A DNA stretch of 64,000 nt from Dreissena polymorpha. Taxonomy: Eukaryota > Mollusca > Bivalvia > Myida > Dreissenidae. The notes beneath the pieces were generated by a model. That model saw nothing but the letters and a program-made list of their open reading frames with translations, did not search any database and was not told the origin of the DNA. The stretch covers positions 18,269,921 to 18,333,920 of the forward strand of contig NC_068369.1 of assembly GCF_020536995.1 (NCBI RefSeq). Direction: 5' to 3'. Position 1 is the first letter of the stretch, and every line of letters begins with the position of its first letter. The translations under genes were made by a program, and so were the position numbers. Positions 1-10,236 of the stretch are shown here, one piece after another.

Positions 1-1264
1 ACAGTGGGTTACACAAGATATTTACATTTATGCATACTTTTTTTTCATTTATGCAATAAGCACATGTGTATTGACAACAGTAAATTAAAGGGTCACAAAT
101 ATTTATTTACGTATCACACAATAAAACTATATGAGTCGGGTCATGAGAAAATGGGTCTTATGTTTATGCGGCAAGCAAATGCGCAGTCTGTTGAGAAGTT
201 ATCCTGTGCGTTGATGAGGCCACGAAACATGGCGTGACTAAATCGGAAATGGTTTCTCATAACAAGAGTGTGCAATTTCGCAGGCTAGTCTGGAGTTAGG
301 CTGCCCGCATATGACATAAGACCCATTTTCGCTAAACGATAAGTTGGCAGCGTCTGCCCTTATGTCTGTGGTTCTATCGCCAGAGGAAGCGCAATTTCGC
401 TTATGTTTTACTCTATAAACATTCATACGTTTTGCTGTAAACGTTGATTTATAATGGGACAAATACCAAACAAAACACCATCGGACACGCTTACCGCAGA
501 CTAATTAGAAATAAAACGCCCTAACAATCAGCATAATAAATATGACTTATGTATCGATATATCACTGTAACGCACACCTTCCCGGTGAGAATCCCTACGT
601 TTCCAATAATTCTCACAAACGCGAATACCAACCTTTATAAGATCATTGTGTATCATTTGTTTTTGTGACTGACTTATACAAAAATGGCATTTAATGATCG
701 ATACATAGTGATCATAACGGCATCCACTAGTGCTGTGAACTTCAACATTTAGTTCATATTATACTTAATCGTTAGCGGCTTGATGCATATCGAGTTAACG
801 GAGTAACGGATATTAAGAACATAATTATGTGATACATGTTCATTTGTATCTAAAACTAGAAACTGAGATCACTAATACCGTTTTTAAATGCTAAGGTCAT
901 TGTCTTTATTGAATGTAGGAATATATTGTTTATGTAAATTGGACTTAGCTTGGAACCAGCTTATTGGAAGGAAGTTGTTCAGGTAAGCAAACATTTCTAC
1001 ACGAAATCCACATTTAGTAGAGTTACATAATTATAATTAACACTTCAGTATGCATTTGTACATAAAGAAAATGCAGAATTATTTTTCTTTATTTTAATGC
1101 AGTCATTGGAATTTGTTAAATTTCCAAAAGTTATCATTAAAACTAACAAAATCAGTATGCATTAAAAAATAATTGGTGTGCGTGCGCACGTTTTGTGTGC
1201 TTGGAATTCATGTGTAAACAAAACTATTTACGCAACTATCATACAAACACACACAATGCTTGGT
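1..1264. other. No feature recognised
   Basis: AT-rich; scattered short open frames without protein-like composition. Confidence 0.6.
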
Positions 1265-1345
1265 CATTTAATACTCGGTATTTCAATGCTCAGTATTTCA
1301 ATACTCGGTCTTTCAATACTCGATCTTTCAATACTCGGTCATTCA
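1265..1345 (+). repeat. 15-bp tandem repeat
   Basis: About five copies of a 15-bp unit (TTTCAATACTCGGTC and variants). Confidence 0.7.
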
Positions 1346-1546
1346 CGTTATACTTTTCCCACTTCTATGTGTGTCTGTGTACAAAAATTAAGATAATATA
1401 TTTAGCAAATATAAAATTATGCTTATGAAATTGTGGCTGATGATCATTATAACATCGACCAGACAAAAGTATTTTACTGACTCTATGTCGCATGTAACGT
1501 GTTAAATTGATTTAATATACCGCTATACAATATTCTAAATCATTAT

Positions 1547-2262
1547 ACCCACGCTTTTCGGAGAAAAAGTGGGGATATTGTGGTGATGTCCGTCCGTCCG
1601 TCTTGGCCACTTGCTCCTCCTACACTATTACCACTAGAACCTTGAAACTACCATACATGGTAGCTATGAGCATATGTGCGACGGTGACAGTGACGGAAAT
1701 TTGATCTGACCCCTGATCAAAAGTTATGGCGGTTGGGGCGGGGCCGGGTCAGAGATTTTACTGCGACCGCGATTCGAAAAAGGCTCATAACTACTGTGTC
1801 CCTTCAGATATTGCTTTCATATTTGGTATGCATGTGTATCTAGACAACATCTATCCATGCGCATAAAATTTTTGACCCCTGTGATCTTGACCTTGAACTT
1901 TGGGTCAGTTTTTAGGTTTCGAAATCTGCGACCGCGATTCGAAAAAGGCTCATAACTTATGTGTCCTTTCAGATATTGCTTTCATATTTGGTATGCATGT
2001 GTATCTGGACAACACCTTTCCATGCGCATAAATCGTTTGACCCCTGTGATATTGACCTTGAACTTAAGGTCAGCGTTCAGGTTTCGAAATTTGCGACTGC
2101 GATTCGAAAAAGCCTCATACCAGCTGTGTCCCTTCAGATATTGCTTTCATATTTGGTAGGCATGTGTATTTGGACAGGACCTTTCCATGCGCATGAAATT
2201 TTTACCACTGCGATCTTGACCTTGAACTTAGGGTCCGCGTTTAGATTTTGAAATCTATTATG
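1547..2262 (-). mobile_element. Tandem-core (HINE-like) element, three 165-bp units
   Basis: Three 165-bp units start at 1761, 1926 and 2091 (each with GCGACCGCGATTCG or a close variant, then a TTGACC stretch). Left of them lies a CCGTCCGTCCGTC linker, then a hairpin at 1548-1573 (CCCACGCTTTTC against GAGAAAAAGTGGG). Read on the minus strand this is core, CGGAC linker, then 3' hairpin. The 5' end (right side) stops abruptly near 2262. Confidence 0.65.
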
Positions 2263-2269
2263 TGGTTAT

Positions 2270-2950
2270 CTACCCAATCAGAAGAAGTGCAAGCGTTTTC
2301 ATCGGACAAAGGAATTTTGTAACAATGAAGCTTGTGTATTGAAAACACATATAGAGTTACACAGTTGTGGCGCAGAGATGTATTTAGTAGTCAATTGTTT
2401 GTGTTAACTCATCTGTGAAATGGTTTAGCTCATCCATCTAATGTTTATACAAGGGATTATAAAATATTGGCGCAAAGGGACACCTGTATATGAGAGAAGA
2501 GATAGAATGCAGTTAAGCATAAAAAGCATGAGAAACTCATGGAATAGAGCCTCAAGAATATGTAAAAGGGCTGAAACTTTCAATTTGTTCAATTACACTT
2601 TTAAACTCATTACTGAAAATCTATCAAAATGTTCAAGTGGGAAAAATGTGAGAAACAATTTTAAGCAAGATGGACTTTGAACAGGCACATCAAAGACAGA
2701 CATGAAATTCAACATTTTCATTGTTGTGTACAAGATTGCGACAGAAAATTTCTGAGACGCTACTATTTAGTCAACCATTTAACCTCAAAACATATCTTTT
2801 CCAAAACAAAAGCCATCAGATTGGCTATAGGAGAGCATGTTCAGCCATATCATAAGTCATTCCAATGAGGATGACATGTACATAATGGACGTCAGTAAAG
2901 TTGATTCAGTATTAGATATGTTAAGAGAGCAGGATGAGGAGAAAAATTAG
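2270..2950 (+). pseudogene. Broken C2H2 zinc-finger gene fragment
   Basis: Pieces of finger-like coding sequence lie in line but in different frames. KKCKRF…CNNEACVLKTHIELH lies near 2,280-2,375, and FKWEKCEKQF then a stop then ARWTLNRHIKDRHE near 2,628-2,710. CVQDCDRKFLRRYYLVNHL (C-x4-C…H-x4-H) lies near 2,725-2,790, and an acidic tail (VDSVLDMLREQDEEKN, TAG) near 2,890-2,950. A first cysteine has become Trp, an in-frame stop interrupts the first complete finger, and at least one frameshift precedes the tail. No introns are apparent between the pieces, so a processed copy is possible. The parent gene was not identified. Confidence 0.5.
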
Positions 2951-3424
2951 GGTATAGATTTTCACTCATTTTTTTAGGTTATTTTACATTTACTTCTTCA
3001 TTTCTACACCGAATTACTTCAAATTTATACTGAACATCTCTTATGACAATACGGTCAATCTCAACTATGCATGGCCCCATTACCAACCCTGGGGCGCCCC
3101 TGGGTTAAACATGCGGCGTGGGGATACGCGTCGGCCTCTGCCGCGCCATTTCTAGTTTCAGTCTTGCGTTACAAAATAGAAAAATATATTTTTTCGTGAT
3201 AAGCAGTGACCAAATGATAATTGTAAAATAAAAGTACATGTAAGTAAACTTAAATGTTAAAAATCACATTTGGGATATTTATGTTAATATCAACCCACGA
3301 GGAATCGCTAATAAACAACAAGTATTGAACATCATTCAGCGCATATCAAATACTTGCCTTTAACACCGGGTCTAATGGTTTCAACCTTTTGCACACTTCT
3401 AAACAAAAATTTAACGATTTGAAT
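2951..3424. other. No gene; one GC-rich palindromic word
   Basis: Only the near-palindrome CCCTGGGGCGCCCCTGGG at 3085-3102 with nearby GC-rich sequence stands out, probably a worn repeat. Confidence 0.5.
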
Positions 3425-3653
3425 TTAACCCATTTATGCCTAGTGGACTCTCCCATCCTTCTTAATTGGATCAATTTATTTACAAAATTAGGGATGACTA
3501 GTATATTTATTTCTATATTTAGAATATTTCTTACAGAAATTCCTTTAAGCAAACAGCGCAGACCCTGATGAGACGCCGCATCATGCGGCGTCTCATCTGG
3601 GAATACGCTGTTTGCCAAGGCCTTTTTCTGGACGCTAGGCATAAATGGCTTAA
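3425..3653. mobile_element. TTAA-flanked MITE with GAGACGCC palindrome
   Basis: Terminal inverted repeats CCCATTTATGCCTAG and GCCATTTATGCCTAG (14 of 15) sit directly inside TTAA at both ends (3425-3428, 3650-3653). A near-perfect 31-bp palindrome lies at 3567-3597. TTAA targets suggest piggyBac- or Kolobok-type mobilisation. No coding sequence. Confidence 0.75.
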
Positions 3654-4432
3654 TGAAGTTTATTTTATTTGAATACATTAACGACAGTATCAATGTTAAG
3701 TTTTGTTTAAGTTATTTCAAACGAATGAACCACATATTGTGGAGAAACAAGCATGCAGGTATTAGACACAGACTATGTTTATTCAAATATTTTGAGAACG
3801 TCATTATCAAGACCATAAATTATGTCAAATCAGGCTTTACAATGAATGTAATCATGACGATCAATTCCTGTACAATATTTTTGTCTCGTTTTTCCAATTA
3901 GGAAAACATCGATTGTGATTTATTTAGATTCAATCGATTTTTGGATAAGAAACAAATCGGATGCCACTACTTAAGCTGTGTGTATACGTGTTACGGGTAC
4001 TACTGATGACATCCTATTTCATATAAAGGCATTGAAAATGATAATAATACAAATCAAGTGTATCGCTGCTTAATGGATAGGCGGTTTCGAGTGGCAGAAA
4101 CGGCACTCGCCCCATTCTTAGATTTGCAAAGGTTCGATTATTTTGGAGTAACGCAAATTTAGTTAATTGAGTCGATATATTAGTAAAATTAAGTAACTGT
4201 TAGGAAATACTCAACATATATGTGCTGAAATACGTCGCTTTTGCTCAACTGTTCATTTTCATTTATATCAACGTTTCGATGGTGAAGGTTTTTTTTACAT
4301 TTAATATGACATTTTGATTTTCTGTTATTTCTTCGAATTATTTCTTTTATAAAGTATTCTGCAGCCTAAATAGGTGTCAAAGAACAATTTACCGAAAGAT
4401 TCTCAGACATTCCACTTTGCCATCGCTTAATT

Positions 4433-4464
4433 CCCCCCCCCCCCCCGCCCCCACCCCACCCCAT
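4433..4464 (+). repeat. C-rich low-complexity tract
   Basis: A run of about 14 C's followed by CCCCACCCC words. Confidence 0.9.
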
Positions 4465-4781
4465 CACATTTTTTCTGAGCCATTGATTTAAATTTCCACT
4501 TTTAAATAGTGATCACGGAAGACGTATTTTTGTATATTTACACATATATGTTATTGTATAAATGGCATGTGCGTTAATGATAGTAAACAAGGTGAACCGA
4601 TCGGATTAAATTACAATATGAACACACACGTGTTGTTATCTCCCCTCGAAAAAACGGAAAAGATACCAATCTCTAGACATAAGTATTTTTTTATTTAAAA
4701 AGGAGAAAGCAATGTTATGACACTTATTATTTATTAATTATCATTGATAAAGAAATACAATAACTTGTTAGCTTTGATAGT

Positions 4782-4994
4782 TTAACCCTTTCAGTGCGGG
4801 AACCGAATTTTAAAGGCCTTTGCAAACAGTTTGGATCCAGATGAGACGCCACAGAACGTGGCGTCTCATCAGGATCCAAACTGTTTGCTATTCTGATAGT
4901 ATTCTTTGAAAAAAATAGAAGAACATGCTAATTTTAGAAATTAAGCAGACGACATTTTAGCAGATGACAAATTTCCCAGCATGCAAAGGGTGTA
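4782..4994. mobile_element. TTAA-type MITE with long central hairpin
   Basis: TIRs CCCTTTCAGTGCGGGAA and CCCTTTGCATGCTGGGAA. TTAA at the left end; the right target copy has drifted to TGTA. A hairpin with arms starting GCAAACAG fills 4822-4888, with GAGACGCC inside as in the 3425 element, so the two are related families. Confidence 0.65.
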
Positions 4995-5864
4995 TATCAA
5001 GTTCCAGCTTCACTTGCATTGATACCCACTTCTCCACGAACGAATATGTCATAACCGTCCTGAAGTTAAGATGTTAGATAAACTTATAAAACATGCGTTA
5101 TTTTGTGAACATCTGTCATAAATAGCTACACGTTACTAAGATGTGGTACATTATTTGTAAACAAAAGTAACCGGGGCCGAAGTAATTAACATTGCTCACC
5201 TTAGCAATGATATTCAGCATTGCCTAGTTTTCATATACAAAACAGTTTAATTGTGCGGACGCTTGTTTAGATATATGAAAAATGTGTATAGTTCATAATC
5301 AGCTCATGGTAGAACATACAATACATGGATATTGTACAAACACAAATAAGAATGGAATTACTTAAAAATAAAAATAAAGTAAAAGACAGGGGAAATTTTT
5401 AATGGGGAAATAACGCGACCTGTTCAAACGGTTTCGTACTTTTGAAATGTCATTAATGACTTAATTTACGTCACTATTAAATGTCATTAATGAATTTATT
5501 TAGGTCACTGTTTTATTCGCAATAGTTTTATATAATTATAAAAGCATGAGAAAATACGGATCCGCTCTTGGTAAAAGCTAGCGCTCTACATGTACAACAC
5601 ACCACTCGAAAACCGTTCGGAATGACGGATGCGACCTTATAAAGATACAATTAACAGTTGACGGCAAAATGCCATCTGCACCAAAGCAAAACAAATGCTA
5701 ATAATTACTAGCAAATATCATAAGTATCTTTTGTAACACTCAAAAGAACGTTTAATAGTTATAAGACACATAGATATTACTATATTTATGATGCTTATTG
5801 GACATTTTATCAATAAAAAACTGATTAAGCGACACACGTTTATTTTCAAGTATTTTAGCCCTGT
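4995..5864. other. No feature recognised
   Basis: AT-rich spacer, including a short pair of GTCATTAATGA words near 5450-5490. Confidence 0.6.
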
Positions 5865-6486
5865 ATCACTGGGTGTAGTAATAGAAAATATGTGACTTGT
5901 ATTTACAATACTATGTTAAATGATATTGATTATTACCCACGAAAGCAAAATTGGGCTTCACTTGTTAAAGATACGCTGTGTCTATGTATGGCTGCAACAG
6001 AGTGTTGGAAATAATAGCCAGTTTATTAGTGTATTTAAACAACGTGTTAAGGACATTTTTGTACAGGACTGGCATAGTAGATTGGAAAATTCATCTAGAG
6101 CGATATTCTATAACACTTTCTGTAATTTCGAATTTCAACCATATCTTAAACATGTAAATGTAAAATGCTATAGAAATGCTCTTACAAAGTTACGAATGTC
6201 ATCACATAGATTAAATATTGAAACAGGTAGATGGAATAGAACGCCAAGGGAACAAAGACTATGTAACAAGTGTAATAAATTAGAGGACGAATTTCATTTT
6301 CATATTGAGTGTAAGTTATATGATAGCTTACGAGGAAAATATCTTAAGCAGTATTACTGTCATAGACCAAATATGTTTAAAACAGTCGAGCTGATTACAA
6401 ATGATAATTATGAAATATTACGAAACCTAGCTGTATACGTAAGCAAAGCTTTCGAAGTGAGAAATAATATGGTCATGCCGGATTAG
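5865..6486 (+). mobile_element. LINE 3' end: C-terminal part of a non-LTR retrotransposon ORF2
   Basis: The open frame 5920-6486 reads QQSVGNNSQFISVFKQRVKD, DWHSRLENSSRAIFYNTF, LRMSSHRLNIETGRWNR, LCNKCNKLEDEFHFHIEC and ends KAFEVRNNMVMPD. This is the well-known C-terminal region of animal LINE polyproteins, with a CCHC-like cluster. Upstream homology (NTMLNDIDYYPRKQNWAS) continues in a different frame from about 5,865, with the shift near 5,985, so the apparent start Met is not real. No reverse transcriptase core is present: the copy is 5'-truncated and dead. No poly(A) or short-repeat tail is obvious after 6486. Confidence 0.7.
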
Positions 6487-7095
6487 TTTATATCGACTAA
6501 CTGTGAAATAACATGGTATGTCGTCATAGTTTTGTAGGGTTTTCTACGGAAGCGTATATGGTACACCTCTATAATATGCAAATATGCAAATATGCAACTT
6601 GTTAAACAAATTCATCAGCATGTGACCCTTGGCGAAATGCATTTGTTTAATTGGAGTGTCGCAGAAAGATACAAGTATGTTGCGTTGGTTTGAATGCAAT
6701 AATTTTAACACCTCGATCGTGTCATAGCACAAACAGCCTTGTCGTGGGAAGAGTTCATGTACTGCGAAATACGCTCGTCAAGTGTTCATAAGACCAAGGC
6801 AGAGATGTATTCGCATATCTGTACATTAATAGCCGTACATTAATAGCGTTACACATACTTTCTCGAAAAAAAACCTGATGACAAGAACTAGGAACGTGAT
6901 TACTAGTAAATAATATTAGAATACTGTTGAAATTCATAAATAATAATTATTTCTGACAGATCGAATGTGAAAAGAAAAAGCAGGTGTCTTTATGGCTGCG
7001 AAATAATTAATATACGTGTATTTTAATGTAAAAGATTACACTAACAAGGTATGATAAAAACATTTTAATTAGGAACGCTCTTGTCCAGAAGCAAT
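6487..7095. other. No feature recognised
   Basis: AT-rich sequence between the LINE fragment and the minisatellite. Confidence 0.6.
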
Positions 7096-7825
7096 TAAAC
7101 ATCTCGTCAACTGAACAGTCTTTGAAATAAAACATCTCGTCAACTGAACAGTCTTTGAAATAAAACATCTCGTCAACTGAACAGTCTTTGAAATAAAACA
7201 TCTCGTCAACTGAACAGTCTTTGAAATAAAACATCTCGTCAACTGAACAGTCTTTGAAATAAAACATCTCGTCAACTGAACAGTCTTTGAAATAAAACAT
7301 CTCGTCAACTAAACAGTTTTTGAAATAAAACATTTGGTCAACTGAACAGTCTTTGAAATAAAACATCTAGTTAACTGAACAGTCTTTGAAATAAAACATC
7401 TCGTCAACTGAACAGTCTTTGAAATAAAACATCTCGTCAACTGAACAGTCTTTGAAATAAAACATCTCGTCAACTGAACAGTCTTTGAAATAAAACATCT
7501 CGTCGACTGAACAGTCCTTTGAAATAAAAAATTTCGTCAACTGAACAGTCTTTGAAATAAAACATCTCGTCAACTGAACGGTCTTTGAAATAAAACATCT
7601 CGTCACCTGAACAGTCTTTGAAATAAAACATCTCGTCAACTGAACAGTCTTTGAAATAAAACATCTCGTCAACTGACCAGTCTTTGAAATAAAACATCTC
7701 GTCAACTGAACAGTCTTTGAAATAAAACATCTCGTCAACTGAACAGTCTTTGAAATAAAACATCTCGTCAACTGAACAGTCTTTGAAATAAAACATCTCG
7801 TCAACTGAACAGTCTTTGAAATAAA
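7096..7825. repeat. 33-bp minisatellite, about 22 copies
   Basis: Near-identical 33-bp units (containing ACATCTCGTCAACTGAACAG) run head to tail. One unit has an extra base near 7515. Because 33 is divisible by 3 and the minus strand lacks stops, two minus-strand frames stay open across the array (11-residue repeats such as MFYFKDCSVDE and TRCFISKTVQL). No start context, splice site or non-repetitive coding sequence supports a gene. Confidence 0.9.
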
Positions 7826-10130
7826 TTGACACTTTTAAGCTGAGAATAACTGATATTTTTCTTACCTTATTGTTTTTATTTGTTCGTCGTCCGTCGTGAA
7901 TTGTACGCCGTTACTGATGGAAATAAGTTTAATATCTTTATAATGTACTTTTGTGGTGTAGTAAATTCTTAGATTAGAAGCAAACTTGATTATTTCAGGT
8001 TCAAAGCTCATGAACTATTTTTTTGCAATTTACAAAACAACACTCGACTAGTAAAACATACCCTATATACAAATGATAGATGTCCATATATACATGATCA
8101 GATATATATTCTCACAGAAGCTTCTAAATATTATAAATCTGTATATATGCAAACAATATCACTGTTTTCGGTGACCAGGCAAAAATGCAATAGACAAATT
8201 AAGAAATGTGTCATACGTTAGAGGATTAGTCAAGAATGGAAAATAAAATCACATATGCATTGGAAAAAACCTGTAACATGATTAAAGACCAAGGTCAGAT
8301 GGCATTAAAACCGAATTTGTAAACTTATTTTCGAATGGTGTCATATGTTTAATTTTAAGAAGTCTTTATCTTTAATGTTAACTTCCCAAATCTTTGTCGG
8401 TTAGTTACGAACAAGGAACCATCACCTTTATTCGTAAAGATAAACCACTATTTTTAATATTCGGTATTTTAACTTTTAAAATGTTGTGTATGATATAGTA
8501 TCAGGTACGATAAACAGATATGTATGCAATCATGTTAAACTGGCAAATTCTATGATTGATTTATAACATGTTTGTACACAAGAATATGGGCTAAAATAGT
8601 CTGATAAATCTAATATGATAAGGGTAATCTAAGTGAAATCAAGTTAACAACCAAATAAATCGTGGCTCAAACTAGTGTGGGGAACAACCGATTTTGAAAC
8701 GTCACTTTAATTGATGTTTATATGGACAAACAACTTAATTCATCAATTAACAAACGATTATTAACTTTTCGAATAAAAGAAACCTCCCACCATAAATAAA
8801 AATGACTGTTGTAAAAATTTATTCAACTAAGTATACTATTTTTCTCATAATTTGATGTAGAACAGTGTATTCTTTATCTCATTATCTTTATTAGAAACTG
8901 TCATTATCGATAGCATATGTTATGAATCAGTTAAATCTTTGTAAACTGATACTATCACTTAATTTTCTTATTATCATCCATGTCGTCACACTTATGTATT
9001 TTTTATTAGGCTAAAAAGCAATCGTAATGATTGAACGATAATGAATGTTGTTGATGATGATGCTGTTGTTGTTGTAAAATCCTTGTTACTTTCCATGTAG
9101 ACACATATATTTATGACCCTCTACAGGCTCTACATACTCGTTGTTGTAACTGTATATAAAAAGGACCTGTAAGACACTAATCTTAGCAGTATTTTGCATG
9201 ACTGATATTCAATTAGAAAAAAGCATTGATATCAATCCAGAAAATTGCTACAAGTAAAAAAAACAATAGTCAATTTGCTATTCGATGTCTCAACAAATGT
9301 TTTATGTGGCGATGTCTTTTGTTGAGAAGATTGGAGAGAAATTAAGAAACCACTAAGATGTTCCTAGAACTTATATTATGTTAATTATGAACAACGTGAT
9401 TAGGAAATGTATAACTTTAAAAATGTATTGAATATGCCAATATCCTAATATAGCAAATTAAAAATAGATATAAACTGCAGTTATGCAAATGTATTAATTT
9501 CAATAAACTTGTGTGACCGTCTTTTTTTTCAAACTTGTTTGCCTGAAAAACTAAATACCGTGCATTAAAACAAAATTAATACGTGTGCATCAAAATCTGA
9601 TAAAAACACTGTTTTTGTTTTTTAAATTCTAATGTTTATGCAAAATAAAGGGTTAAATAGTCTGAAACATATAGCAACAATAGCTATTGATTGATTCATT
9701 TTGTGAGCTTTATACAACTTCCTACATTCATGCGACTCGAGCAACAATACTCACCTTAACAATCGTAAACAATTTACGTGTTTTTAATGCTTGTATTGTA
9801 AATTAAATTCGTATACAATTATACAGCGCATTTACTATTGTCTTCATATCCTTATAAACACTGTTACATTAAACATTACAGTATATCGACTATGTATAAT
9901 ACGACTATTGTTGTAATGCATTACAGGACAGGAACAGCTAAAAAGTACACATTTGTTGAGTAGAAACTCTTTTGTTTCACGCGTGCTCTTTTTAATTAAC
10001 ACCTTGATTTCGCAAATAAAACACATTGCCTCCTTTTTTATATTCAGAGCACAACAAGTTGGATCTGTAACCAAGCGAAAGCTTGAACACCGATGCATAT
10101 CGGAAGTAACAAGTTGACTTCCTGTTTATC
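7826..10130. other. No gene seen upstream of the sulfotransferase
   Basis: 2.3 kb of AT-rich DNA; a GTTGTTGAT/GATGATG-type simple repeat near 9050-9075. The sulfotransferase promoter should lie at its right end, but no TATA box is clear. Confidence 0.6.
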
Positions 10131-10236
10131 ATGGAAGCACCTAAATCAAAGCTCCATCTGCGCTTCTTAACGTGGACGATTCTGATTGGATTTTCTCTTT
10201 TTGGTCTTCAGCTAGGCCTGTTGTTTCCTAGGAATG
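10131..10236 (+). CDS. Sulfotransferase exon 1 (signal anchor)
   Basis: Starts MEAPKSKLHLRFL and runs into a hydrophobic stretch ending FGLQLGLLFPRN, a type II membrane anchor. It ends in phase 1 at a good donor (ATG|GTAAGC). The exon is too short to stand out as an open frame. It was chosen because it supplies the anchor that Golgi sulfotransferases need and because its phase matches the next exon. Confidence 0.8.

Noticed and set aside
3567-3597. CTGATGAG as a hammerhead core
   Set aside because: It belongs to the GAGACGCC palindrome of a MITE; no GAAA partner at the right distance.
7096-7825. CRISPR array
   Set aside because: Units are contiguous 33-bp repeats with no unique spacers, in an animal-type genome.
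7007-7832. Repetitive protein genes on the minus strand of the 33-bp array
   Set aside because: Open only because the unit length is a multiple of three and stop-free; no promoter, splice sites or unique coding flank.
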